Source of the DNA: Rhabdornis inornatus
Lineage: Eukaryota; Chordata; Aves; Passeriformes; Rhabdornithidae
NCBI GenBank assembly: GCA_013397075.1
Contig: VWZS01007662.1
Location: forward strand, 310,001 to 374,000
DNA length: 64,000 nt
Reading direction: 5' to 3'
The position numbers were made by a program, and so were the translations under genes. Position 1 is the stretch's first letter; each line of letters begins with the position of its first letter. The notes under the pieces were generated by a model. It saw only the letters and a list, made by a program, of their open reading frames with translations, was not told the DNA's origin and did not search any database. Below, in pieces: positions 33,114 to 45,760 of this stretch.

Positions 33114-33689
33114 GTACAAAGCCAGAGAGATCCCACCCAGGAGATGCTCTCAGCAGTGTTTCAAATGGTCTTGATGGGTTGATTTCATTACAGACCCCCC
33201 TAATGACCTGACAGAGGGATCTGCTTAACCTAAGGGAGAAGCCTGAAGACCCATCTCCATCCCAGCAGCATAGGGGCTTAATTTTCAGTCAGCACAAAAC
33301 ACATCAGCAGTTACCAAGAGAGAAATTTTATATTCACAAGTGATGTCATGTTAACAGCTGTGTTAAGATCCCTCTCAGCTGTTAAAAAAAATGCAGCTCT
33401 CACCCACACTTGAAAATGTAGATAGCTGACAACAGGGATTAATTAAGGGTTTTGTGTTTCTCTTGTTCTTTTATTCCTGAACACTAATTACAATATGTGA
33501 GTATAGATTAAATGTTACATTTTGACAAAGTCTGGTAATATATGTACCATGCTAAAACTTAATATCAACGCTACTAAGGATGACAGTGAGCTCTGAAAAC
33601 TTGTGCTTTCTGGGACAGATGGTCTGAAAACAGAGGCAGTAGTTTATTATAATATAAGGAGTCTGAATCTCTGATATCTCCTTGTCACA

Positions 33690-33731
33690 GTCCCTGTTCC
33701 TATCCCTCCTCCTGTCTCTATCCCTATCCCA
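33690..33731. repeat. Pyrimidine-rich CCCTAT-like low-complexity tract
   Basis: Imperfect repeats of TATCCCT/CTGTCT hexamer-like units. This explains the arginine/aspartate-rich minus-strand frame at 33552-33734. Confidence 0.7.
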
Positions 33732-35094
33732 CATTTTAATTCCTGGTGCTGAACTTCAAACATGCCTATTAGGTGTTCCTAAAACCAAAATGGGTTTGTT
33801 TGTGTAACCTGGTTTTTGATGTAAGGAAAAAGAAGGCAAAACACTGTAACATAGCACTTAATTTGTACATGGGAGGAACAATGAATTTTTAGACTTCTTG
33901 CACTTCAGAAAATAAACAAACACCTCTGCCATATTCTAGTTCTATTCAGTGGGCCTAAGTAATGGCTATCTAATGTCTGTTTTGGCCTGTCATTATAAAT
34001 TCTGCTATTTAGAATTTAACAGCCATCATTAGCATCCTAATAATGTGCTAATCAGTCAGAGATTTTTTCTGGGAAGGCAGATGGAGAAATAGCTTGGTGC
34101 AAGAACCAACCAATAACTCACTACCCCAAAAATGGGCTAAAAAGGTCCTTAGGAGAACTTGCTCAAAGTAATTTTGTTGAAAGAGCTGAAGCCAAAGTGC
34201 AGTGCAAAGGAATTTTTCTATGAAACACTGAGGAGTCTTCTGTGGGTTATATGAAGGAGATTCTTCAGGGAAGGCAGAAGCTCCTGCTAAGTGAGAAGGG
34301 CAAGAGGGGTGGTGAGTTTCATCTTGCAGTACTCCCAAGGACGGGTTCTCAGGGACCCCCTCAGAACCTGGTTAAAAAACAAGCCCATAGAGAAACTAAG
34401 GTCACCTCCAGAGGAGAATGGATCATTCTCTGATCCACTCACAGAGAAATGGCCCACTAAAAAGCAAAAGCTAGAGGGTGTTTTTTCTGCTGCTGTCTTC
34501 AATCTCATTTTAAATAACCCTGAAAGTGTGCTAGGTTTTCTCCAGCACCTGAAGCTAGTCTGAGTGCCCACCATCTGGCAGTTCAGAGCTTTCCCTGGCT
34601 CCCACCTCTCTCAAGCAGCTGCAGGGCTCTGCACGCACAGATCAGTTTTACACGCCAGATTTCCAATGCAACTTTTAAGCAATAAAACAGCATCAGAGCT
34701 TCCCAGCCACTAAATAGCAACCAGAGAAGAGATGAGTTTTAAATAATGTGATTTAATTGGGCAAAATAAAATTTTCAAACATTTAAAAATATACCAAGAA
34801 ACCAGTAGAAATGCTGTTAAATTTTGGACACTTTCTCTATAAGAGCATCCAACTCAGTTTGAAAAACTTTAGTTCTTCCTGGATTGTAGTGGGTGGTTCA
34901 GAGGAATGATAGTCTGGTCATCTCATGCAGGGGACAGAGGGCACATCTGAGCTCACTGAGGAGATGCTGGAATGGGCATGGCTGTGAGGAAGGATAGGGT
35001 TTCCATCCTTTCCACACCATACACCCTTGTTCTGTTGACAGGGGCTGACCAAAAGAAGGTAATTGGTTTCATGTAGGATTAACAGAGGATTTTG

Positions 35095-35132
35095 TTTCAG
35101 TAAAATGTCAAAAGACTTTCATTTTACTGAAA
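35095..35132. repeat. Inverted repeat, 13-bp arms with 12-nt loop
   Basis: TTTCAGTAAAATG (35095-35107) is exactly complementary to CATTTTACTGAAA (35120-35132). Possibly the residue of a small palindromic element. Confidence 0.7.
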
Positions 35133-36676
35133 TTTTCATTGGTGTGTTAAGTTTCTGTCCTGACTCTGAAGCAGTTTATGTGGTTGTTTTTTTTTCAATT
35201 AAATAAATTATATTTACTATAGCCTTTAATTTATGTAGCATCATATCAAAGGAGAAGCTACTTCTGCTGCCTTAGTCTGGGTTTAAATTTACTTGATGAT
35301 GAGTCAGGGAAGCTTCAGGGGCACACAACCCCTCTAATAGAGACAGAGGAATAGAGCGTGAAGGACACTCATTCAGACACTAAAATGTGTTGTCCAAAGG
35401 ACAACTCTCTCAATCATCAAAAATGTTTTATTTTTGTAACTATAGGGAAGTGAGGAACAGCTTGTGCATTTCCATGAGCATGAAAAACATCTTTTTGTCT
35501 CATATTGTCTCCTGCTGAGCCCACACTTTGGGCAAAACGGTTCCATAAATGTTTGTGCTCATGTTTCAGGAGGAGAAATAGGCTCATTGTGCCAGTGTCA
35601 CCGAGATGTTCTATTTAAAAGTTATGATTGTGTCAACAATCAAAACAGTAATATCAGATATGCCATTTAAAATGTATTTCTAAAAAATTGGATAAAGGCA
35701 ATTAGAGTTTCCAACAACAGTATCTAGTATTTGGCTCCAATATGTTGGCAAATGCTTTCACTTTCCTGAAACCCCAGCAATCTGGCTGCAAGACAGAATT
35801 CATGCCAAAATAATTTCAGTTTTTGGTGCTATTTCAAATTTGTGTGGTAATGACACGCTGCCAAATATTGGAACAAGAAACATATCCTTTTCTATGAAGC
35901 TCTAGGATTCCTCTTGTGCTGCACAAATAAGATCAATAAGAGATATGAGATTTCTGAAGAAACTTGAATCATGGCTGCTTATTCAAACTGAAGTCTCTAG
36001 AAGTTCATCCATCATTAAAGACTGAATTTAAAAGCGGAAGAGAATCAGCTCAGCTTATATGATAGCCTAGCCCTACGATCACTAGAAAACTATTGTTTGT
36101 GTTGAAAAAAAATCAAATAAAACTCTAGTAGAAAGAAATAATGAAATTAAGCATACAAAAACAAAAGGTGGGGGAATACTTTTTAAAAGAAAAAAGTTAG
36201 CAATCTACATCTTAGAAGAAACATTTGATAAGGAGACAACAGGCACACCAATAAAGATGATTTTCATAATAGGATTTGAAACAAATACAACCTTTTTGTC
36301 ATTCTCCAAGAGTTAGTTGGGTCACCCAGGTGCAAATCCAAGGCCTTATTTCATGTAAAATCCACAAAGGGTAACCTGCACCTCAGAGAAAGTCCTGCAA
36401 AGAGAAGTCAAGCAGCTAGGCAACGCTCCAGCAAACCACTTAAACATCTGGTACTAAAAAGTCTCCATGAAATTATAGAAAACACACAGGACAACTCAAG
36501 AAGGGCAGTGCAAAAGTGACTAAAGAAAACAGAGATTAAACTTAAGTGTTTTCTTAAGTGTTTTATAGACTGGGAATTTATGTTTACCCCAGCCTCAGGA
36601 AAAGGAAGTTTCCTTATATGATAGACTAATTTGTTGAAAGTTTTCTCCCTCTAATCTCTTCCTATTTTTAAATCAG

Positions 36677-37620
36677 AATTCCACCAGGGAAGAGTTTATT
36701 TGACAAGACTCCAGCACCCTCTGAGAGGAAGGAAAGGAAAAGTTTCTGCAGGTGCCAGAAGGGGAGCACCAAGCCTGTGTCCATGGTAAACACAAAAAAT
36801 GCCTTTCAGGCTCCTTCCCCTGAGCCCTCTGGTTGCCATCATGACCACGTGGATCACAGCTCTCCAATCCCATATCTGGATGTTACATCTGAGTTTGTCA
36901 CTCACACAGAAACAGAGTCAACTTTGAGAAAAGATGGGAAACCACCAATCAAGACTTTTGGTCAAAGATATTTTTCTAAATCAGTCCAAAAGAGAAGAAG
37001 CCCCGAGGTCCTGCTAACGCCCCTCACACACAATATTTCCATGAATAGCAACAGTTCCACTGGCTCTACCAAACCAACAGGAGACCTAAGGAAAGCAAAA
37101 AGGCAAGACAAGTATTATGAATACCCATCCTTTCAGCCATTGCATGGCCCAGCCCAGAGAGACTCAGAGAGCTTTGCGTATTTTTTCCCTGAGGACTACT
37201 TTGAAGGGGTTCGGATGAAATTTCCACTGTCATGGCCCACTCCCAATGGCCTGACTGCCACCAAAGCTCGGGAGATTTGCCACCAAATTCTTGCAAATTC
37301 CACCATTGGCTTGGCATGTAAAGACCTCCTGGGGAAACACCTGGATGAAGCAATTGATATTTGCCTTTTGGACCTGCAGCTCAAAGATGATGTGGCTTGG
37401 GTGAGGGCACTGATAGCCCTTTTGGAAAATGAGTGTGAAAGGAGAGTGTTGGGAAGCAGGAACGGGGATTTCCCCGTTGGAAAGCAGCCCTCTGCTCCCT
37501 GGGAGGAAATCCTCACTGCCCTGTGGTGTCCTGAGCTCTGCAGTGGCCATGGACACTGCACGGAGCTGGGCTGCCAGTGCTTTGAAGGCCACAGCTCCCA
37601 CAACTGCAGCACTGCCAAAA
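36677..37620 (+). CDS. VWDE: VWDE large exon: linker, helical segment, EGF-like domain
   Basis: Residues 476-790 plus one base of 791. This 944-nt exon is by far the longest here. The acceptor AG is at 36675-36676 and the donor GTAAGT at 37621. It opens with IPPGKSLFDK, the usual tail after the VWD domain. A polar, Ser/Thr/Pro-rich linker follows (about 485-630) with basic clusters (QKRRS, RKAKRQ) and sequons (NIS, NSS). Then comes a compact, conserved-looking segment with EDYFEGVRMKF, AREICHQILANSTIGLAC, IDICLLDLQLKDD and LLENECERRVL, which looks helical. It ends in an EGF-like domain at 759-786, CPELC-SGHGH-CTELGCQC-FEGHSSHNC, with all six cysteines (760, 764, 770, 775, 777, 786). The single-exon layout is what lets the 283-codon ORF show. 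Long minus-strand frames here are shadows. Confidence 0.93.
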
Positions 37621-39410
37621 GTAAGTAAAGCATTCTTTCCATATCTGAATTATTAGGTAGAACATCTGCAAAGAGTTGTTTGCTCTTCAAGCAGTGCTAC
37701 CAGTAAGGTATTTGATGAATTAGTAATCAGGTTTTGACCTTGAAGAGCCAATCAAAATATCTAGTTGGCTGGTCCTTCACTTTTTTGCCTCAGTAACTTT
37801 TTAAAAATGGATTTTACAAGCCCCTTAGCAAATTGGTTTTGCAGAAGTGATTTTCTTTACATCTGATCTATCACTGGCATGCTGACAAGCAGGCTTCTCA
37901 CAGAAGAGAGGAGCGTCCTGCTCACCTTGTGGTCAATATTCATGTAAACAGTGTAGAGATACGTCTTTCTTTTTTTTTTTCTTGGTCAACAGAGAATAAA
38001 GTTTGAACATTCATTTCAAACACTGTTCTAGTAACAAAACAAAATTAAAAGTGACAAAATGAACAAGTAACCCTACCAAAGCCATCAAATGGGATCAGTC
38101 TAGGGTCAGTCACCATGGCTTAGCTGAGACATCCAAATCTCCAGGCAGCCCCAGGAGCCCAGTGGCACATCTGATACTCCAATGCATTTATTGTCAGGGA
38201 TGAGATCACCCACAGTCTTCGCATTAAACATTACTTCAGTGCATGGGTTTAAAGCAGTTAAAATATATCCTGACATCCTTTTCTTTGTCAATGAAGGACT
38301 AAAATTTGCAGAATAAATTCCCAAATATGGAAGAATTAATTCTCTTTCACACAGAGAATAACTGACACCAGGGACTGAAAAGTGAGTTGAGCAATTTTGA
38401 AGCAATTGTCCAACACACAATTCAATGTTTAACTTCATTTTTCTGTGATACAGAGGGGTTAGAGGGTTTGCTTAGGCCAAACTTAAAATTTTATTTTGCT
38501 ATGGCTGAAATCTCTCAGATTAGAGGAAAATAGCTTCAATATGACCTTTCAAGTAAAAGCTAATGGCACCTTGTCTTCTTGCTGTGACATCAAATATAAA
38601 CAAAGACAGAGAACAGAGCTCAGCCTGAGACTGCACAGGCAGGTGAGAAAACAAGCACAAATCAGCTGTGGGAAACACCTCCTAAGTCATTGCCTCCCTC
38701 TGCCCTGACTGCTTTGTCTGCCTCTTGCTGCCTTTGCATTGTCCACTTTCAAGGTTCAGCTGGACAGGCTGCTGGGATATCTTCTCTAGACAATGCTTTT
38801 TCCTGAGTTAGAGAAAAATTGAGAATAAAAAGCCCAGAAAAATTAAAACCAAGGTGACAACTGGTAATCTTACTTTTCAGAATATTCTCCCTTGTCTTTG
38901 TTATAAATGCAGAGAAGATAGGAGAAAACTTTACAGAGTAAATTTGTTTCATCATTAGTTATGGAGAGGAAAAAGTACTGCCACAGTTCTAGAGTTAATC
39001 AATGGAAAGAACTGCAATGAGGTCCATTATTAAGGGCTATTTATTAATTAATCTATTAGTGATTTAGAATATCTTTCTATATATACAAACATAGAGAAAC
39101 TGTTTTTATATGTGTATATATATATATAATTACCTGATCTTGTGAATGCAATATAAAGCAGATCTATACATAGAGCCAGAGGTTGGACCCCCTACACGGA
39201 GAAATAAAATCTTAGTTCTGGTATGCCAATCACCTTGACATTGTAATACTTAGTAAAGGTCATCTAGATAATTTGGTATAGTCAATCAAGACAAGCCTTC
39301 ATGGGAGCTTCAGCTTTAGCTGTTCTTGATTTTTGAATTTCATTCAGAATATATTTAAAGATATTCACTTGTTTTCACATTTCACATGCAGAAATGTTCC
39401 GCATAGACAG

Positions 39411-39870
39411 CACAGAATCATTTAGATTGCAAAGGACCTGGGAGATCATGGAATCCAACCCTTAATCCAGCACTACGATCTTTACCACTAAACCATGTCC
39501 CAAGTGTCACATCTTATGTGATTTCTTGAACACTTACAGGTATGGTGACTCCACCATTTCCCTGGGCTGCCTGTTCCAATGCCTGACCACCTTTTCAGTG
39601 AACACATTTTCCCTAATATCCAATTTAAGCATCTCTTGGTGATGACAGCAACAAGATCCTCTTGTCCTATCGCCTTTTACTTGGGAGAAGAGATCAAGCT
39701 GTACCACCAGGTACAACATCCTTTCAGGTAGTGCAGAGACCAATAAAGTCCCCCCTGAGCCTCCTCTTCTCCAAGCTAAACACCCCCAGGGCTGTTCACT
39801 ACGTGTCCCAAGGCACACGTGTGATGGGACACCTCTTTCCAGGGAAAAGCACAGCAGTACCAGACAGCCA
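39411..39870 (-). repeat. CR1 LINE fragment (3' end), antisense
   Basis: It starts at 'CAGAATCATTTAGATTG', near the reverse of the CR1 tail. It continues through 'AACCATGTCCCAAGTG', 'CCTGGGCTGCCTGTTCCAAT', 'CTTGTCCTATCGCCTTTTAC' and 'GAGCCTCCTCTTCTCCAAGC'. This is a CR1 subfamily with the 'ccatgtccc' 3' UTR, shared with the copy at 45345. Confidence 0.9.
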
Positions 39871-42800
39871 CAAACAACCTCTCAAATGTCACTTCAAAGA
39901 ACTGGAAGTGCTCAGAACCGAGGTCCTACTGATGCCACTAAAGCCAGGCTTTCACACCAGAACAGGTTATTAGAGATGAATTAAGGTCAGTCTCAGAAAT
40001 AAAGCTGCGTGCTCCAACCAGAACAGCTTGAGCCCCGTCACTGGGAGCTCAGGAATCTTGGTCTGGCTGGTGGAACACAGGAAATCAGCACTGTGCAAGC
40101 ACAGGCAGGGTAAGCCCCTGGGCTTTGTGACTAATAAGCAGAGGTTCTGTAGGAAGGGAAAGGAGGACAAATTAACAATTGAATTAGGTTCCTGCAGGAC
40201 ATATAAAAGTGCTGTCTCTTTCACTTTCTTTTCGAAGAGTCAGGACAGAAGAAACAGGAGAATTAGTGTTGATCTCAGAAATGCTGAGTTTTAAGTGCTA
40301 TTGCTAGGGAAAAGTTCCAGGAGAAGCTACATGAGTAATGAAGGAGAAGGTAACTCCTTTTGCTGGCTATATATTTTCCCATCAGTTCCAAAGCAAATCT
40401 CCGTCTAATTTTCTCAGGCTGGAATTATAGATGTGAATTAAAACTCCCCCAAGATCAAGGAGGCCATCAACATAATTCAAATATCTTTTCCAAGGTCACC
40501 CAACCTCAGCTACGCTGCCAATACATAACAATATATTCTGCCACTGGTTTTGGCCAGCAAACACACACAAAAAGATGGCCCTGCAGTACTTTTAGGAATC
40601 AGAATACAGTCCATAATATATTTGGAGTAATTTTAAATGAAAACACAAATAAAGAGAGAAGATGTGAAGTGTGGCTTGCAGACTCCTCTGCTCTGCCTGA
40701 CTCCAACAGGAGCAGTCCAGGTGGCCAGAGCTATAATTATCCTCACATGAAAATCACTATTTGGAGTTGAAAGGCACCTCTGAAATTTGGCAGCTCTCCA
40801 GAAGCTTAGAATTTCTTAATGTTGCTTAACATTTCCTAACCCCCACCCCCCCAACACCTGTATAAGGTGCTTAAAATGTCATTACCACCTGTAATTAAAG
40901 GCAGAATCCAATTACAGCAGATAGCAAATCAGGTTGGTGCTTACCATTTGTATATATTGACCATGTTGCTTATAAAAAAAATCGGGACTAGTAAAGCACA
41001 CAAAGAGCAATGTAATATGCAGATTGTATGAAGCTCTAAAGAGCAATTACAAGATAAAAGGTAATGAGGAATAATAAGGACAAATTAGTTTCAGTGAAGT
41101 AATGACACTTGAAGTTTCAATTTCTATGTGGAAAGTTCTATGTGGGAGAAAAAAAATTAACCAGCAAAGAAATCAAAGTGAGCAAAAAAGGATGGTGAGA
41201 AGAGAATGTTCACCTACCACACTCACAGGTATCCCATTTTTGTATCAATACATTTCATTGGTGTTGTTAAGAGGGGCTGTGAACCCAACTGCATTTTCAG
41301 AGCTGTGAGCCACAACCACACAGGTCCCCCAGACCCATCTGCCACAGCAGCTACATCGATTGCACCCTCTTACTTCTGGAGTGGTTATATAGACCTTTCT
41401 GAATTCAGCAGCCTGCTTTGGGTCCTGTTCATGTGCTGTAATTAAATAATATGAATTAAAGCACACAATATTTTTTAACATATATATATAAAATGAGCAA
41501 AAGTATGAGATCAGCTATTACATTTCCTCAGGCTGGGTCTTCCAATGGAAAATGTCTCTCCCCTTTGGAAGAATAAGCTTAGAGTTTTGATCAGACCAGG
41601 AATGTAAGGGCAGGTACATATTATAGAAATCTCACTGTTTATGTAATTGTGATTTACTTTTAAGCTTAATTCTCATTTTCAAAGACAAAGCACGAGGAAG
41701 GCATTGAAAGAAAATACTTATAATTTTCAGGATTCCCAGGTGAAAGGGGACGGAGTATTTCAGTTGTCTATGTCAAACTCCAATCTGCTTTGGAGACTTT
41801 GTGTGGGAGCATACTGACTGAAATAAATACTTTTGTCCCACTTGAATCAATTCAGTCATCTTTAAATTCCAGATCATAATGATTATGTAAAGGCTGTTAG
41901 GAAGTCAAGTAAATGAATACTTTTTGGCATTTTCAAGATGTGTTTTGCTGATGTGATGCAGAGGGAGCCATCAGGGTGTATTAGCTCAATAGATGCTGTC
42001 CTTGCATAAATTACACTATACAAATTAAATAATGCATCTTAGACTTTTCAAAGGAAATATAATCCATTTCCTAAATCCCCAGGATATCTACAATCAAAAA
42101 TATTGCTCACCGTGTGTAAGGCTGGTGTTCTCTGTGGCTGACACCAGCTTGTGGTGACTAGACCTTCAAGGGAGAATTCCATTTAATAGCACCACAAGGG
42201 CACCAGGAACAGAGTTACCGGAAACTGTGACCCTTTCTGCAGGAATTTATCATTTTTTCAAATTGTTTGGGTTAGTAAACAAAAAAACAACCAAGCTTTT
42301 TGCTAATATGGCAAAACATGTTCTATGGCAGAGAGGATGCACTACACTTTAGCAATTCCATTGATTTTTCAAAATTGGATTTCATAAGAAGAGTCAAACA
42401 TGCTTGTGAGAACAGCAAAAACCATGCTTACTGTTTTAAACTTCTCTCACCAAACAGAGTACTATTGTTATAAAGAAATGTTAAATTGCATTATTCCTTA
42501 AAAAGCCTTTCTTCTTTTCAAATAGTAAGTCATTGGGCTTAATTCTACTCTTCATTGTAACAATTCCATTGACTTTGCTGGACACAGTATTAAAGCCACA
42601 GTTCCTATCACTTTGATGAAGTCACACTATCAAGGCAAAAATCAGGTCTCTTTTCCACAAATGTTCTTTTATTTTTCCTTTTTTCACATACGAATTGTTG
42701 ACTTTTACATTCTACAATGTTGAATTTTCCTGTCTATCCAACTGAGGGAGTTTTGAAACTTTCCACTGCCTGTAGCCTCCTCGTTCCCTCTGTCCAGGTT

Positions 42801-43375
42801 CACTAGACAGCTGAAGGGTGTGAGGCAGTGTTCTTGTACTAAAGTTTAGAAGCTGCATCTGTTTCTATCAAATACATTTTTCTTTCAGCAATAAATTCTG
42901 TAAGGCAGGGAACATTTCAAGCAGATCTCTATGTACCATTGCAGCATAAAGCACACTTTAATACACAGCTCCCATCCCACTGGGATTGTGTTCTTTACAC
43001 TGGGCTTAAAGATATTAAGGATATATTCTTATTTCCTTTAAGCTAACATTAAAGAAGTCTCACTAAGATATCAATACTCCATAAAAGAGGTTCCATACAA
43101 CTTGAAAATGAAAACTTTCCTTTTGAGACCTGTTATCTCCTCTTAGTATGATGGTTTTCCATCAGCTTACCAAATACTATTGGAAAGTAGATAAACAATA
43201 AACATGAAGTTATATTATGCAATTCAAGATTACATTGGGTTCAGTTAGTCTGCTTTTTCCTGGTTAAAACAATTTATGATTTAATACTGAAGGAAAACTG
43301 GGGAAAATATCTTTTAAATGTTTATTTACAAAACACACTTTCCTTCTCCCAGCCATCTACAGAGGAGTAGTCCTC

Positions 43376-43475
43376 ATCACCATGGAGGCCCTAGCACAGG
43401 TTGCCCAGAAAAGCTGTGGATTTCCAACCCTGGAAGAGTTCAGGGCCAGGTTGGATGGGACTTGGAGCATCCTAT
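43376..43475 (+). repeat. CR1 LINE fragment, sense orientation
   Basis: 'ATGGAGGCCCTAGCACAGG', 'TTGCCCAGAAAAGCTGTGG', 'CCCTGGAAGAGTTCAGGGCC' and 'AGGTTGGATGGGACTTGGAG' are CR1 3'-end text in the forward direction. The copy is broken off before the tail and is the only CR1 here in the gene's orientation. The 112-codon frame at 43382 begins in it and is not a gene. Confidence 0.85.
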
Positions 43476-45344
43476 ATGAAGAAAATTATTCTATAGTATC
43501 TTCAGGTCTGGGCCATAAAATTTTACAAAAATACATTCTTATCAGGCTAAAAACAGAGACAGTACATGCAGACATAATTAGAAAAGGTATAATGATTAAA
43601 TATCAAGCTTTGAGACTACTTGTCAAAGCATCAATTTTTGAACATAAGATTTGTTGCCTTTTGAAAATAGCACTCTCATTCTTTCAGAGGAATGAACACC
43701 TCCAACCACAGAAGTTTTAGTAAGAGCTACAAAATTTAGAAAAGAAAAATAGTTTAGAATCAAAAGAGAAAAAAAGCATGAACTTTAACTACCACTGATG
43801 CATCCTCACGGACACCCACATACTTTGCTTGGAGAAACATTTTTCTCAGTCACATCAAATATATTTGTGGGCAGCTCTCAGGGATTGGAAACTTCTTGAT
43901 AGTTTTGAAGCCTTTCTTCTTTCCATAGCCATTTTACTTTAGCTTTTGCTGGTGCAGATGCAATAAACAAGCATCTGAAAAGGCGAACATCAATACAAGC
44001 TTTAATCTACTGGTTTAAGTCCCAGTTCTTTCCATTCGAGGCACAGACCCGGCTGAGCAGGAAGAGGACTATTAGCTTTATAGATACAAACTCAATAGAA
44101 AACAAATTTTAAAAGGATATCAAGTCCTCCTGATAAGGGACATGGAAGGTTGCATGCTCAGTGATCATATTATTCCCTGCAAACCAGATCAGGGAGATCA
44201 GTCTTTTCTGAAGATTAGTATATTTGCTTTAATGCAAAATGAAAACAGTGAAAACAGTCCAGTGAAACTTGTTGCCAAACAAAATCATTTTCTGAAGAAC
44301 ATAGTATTAATTTACTAGAAAAGTTAAAAAAATTATATAAATCATTCAAACTGACCAAAGCCAGACACCCCAGAAGCACACCTATAACTTCTTTACATCA
44401 GGCTGTTACGTGCCAAAGAAAATCTCATCCTTAAATATTGTTAAATCCGAAAGGAAACAAAAAGCCCTGAAAAAACTACCTCCTTCTCCAAATATTCACA
44501 ATGCACATACAAGATAAACAACAAATTCACAACAGTTTATAAACTAGAATTAAAACTTGCAAACCGTTCAAAGGTCTGATTTAAGTTGACCAAAGCCAAA
44601 AATTCAGAGCAAACCTTTAAGGCCTTTACATCATCTTTTATGTTGTGTAAAGAGCCCAGAGTCACCAGATACACAACATTCAACCAATTGTGAACAAAAT
44701 ACCTAGTTTAATAACCAGATTTAATCTAATTTGGCAACTTTAAACTTTGGAAAATTACTAAAACCAACTAATTGGGCACTAGAGTGGACATAAGGACCAA
44801 GAGGACACCACAATGACCCAAATCATTTCTGTGGCATCACTGCACTCACTCATAGGAAGCTTCAAGATGTTGCCAAGGGTTCTGCCCTAAAGTGTCATTG
44901 AGGGACAAAAACTGAGACCTGCTTTGGTGTGCCAGTGAGCACCATGGAATGCACAACCAGAACTTTACATGAGGTCACCTTTCCAGGCCATCTGGAAAAA
45001 AAGAAATACTCTGTAGTCAACAGCACAATCCTCTTCTTTTATATTGCTGAAGTGCATTGCTAGCAAGCCTTTTAAAAATAGAAGGATTAAATAAACCGAA
45101 AATGTCATAGTGAGATTTCTAAAGCAGAAAATAATCTGCCATATTGTTGCAGCACATGGGTGCTTTCAGTGTGAAATTGAGCCAGGCCATTTCTCACATG
45201 CAGAGAGTTCTTGCAAAATGCTTTTTCCCCACACTCTCTCAGGGCTCATTTCTGCAATCCATACTGGATACCAGAGACCCTCAAAGCAGAAAAACCAGAT
45301 TCACTCCATGCCAGCAAAAGGTCACAGATCTAGAGTTTGCTACT

Positions 45345-45760
45345 ATGGAAACAGAGTTGTTTAGGTTGGAAAAAATCCCTAAGGTAGGTGAGTCCAACTG
45401 TTAACCCATCAATACCAAGCCCAGCACTAAACCATGTCCCCGAATGCCACATCTACACAACTTTTAAATACCCCCAGGGATTGTGACTCCACCACTTCCC
45501 TGAGAATCCCATTCCAGTGCTTGGTCACCCTTTCAGTGCAGAAAGTTTTCATAATATCCCATCGAAACCTCCCCAGCTGGAATTTGAGTCCATTTTCTCT
45601 TGTCCTGTCACTTGCTAGTTGGGAGAAGAGACCAACCCACACCTTACCACAACCTCCTTCCTGGGAGTTGTAGAGAGATGGTCCCCATGAGCCTTCTTTT
45701 CTCCAGACTAAACACCCCCAGCTCCTTCAGCTGCTCTGGTCCTCTGAGACCTGGGTTTGG
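45345..45760 (-). repeat. CR1 LINE fragment (3' end), antisense
   Basis: Contains 'TTTAGGTTGGAAAAAATCCC', 'AAACCATGTCCCCGAATGCC', 'CCATTCCAGTGCTTGGTCAC', 'CTTGTCCTGTCACTTGCTAG' and 'AGACTAAACACCCCCAGCTC'. It parallels the copy at 39411 in structure, which suggests the same subfamily. Confidence 0.92.

Larger units (their letters stand above)
33114..36676 (+). other. VWDE intron (3.6 kb)
   Basis: Holds a short pyrimidine-rich tract (33690-33731) and a 13-bp inverted repeat (35095-35132). Frames at 34242-34574 on both strands are unsupported. No repeat family recognised elsewhere. Confidence 0.7.

Noticed and set aside
37066..37690. 95-, 123- and 164-codon minus-strand frames
   Set aside because: Shadows of the large plus-strand VWDE exon.
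43382..43720. 112-codon frame starting MEALAQVAQ
   Set aside because: Its first third is CR1 3'-end sequence and the rest is AT-rich intron.
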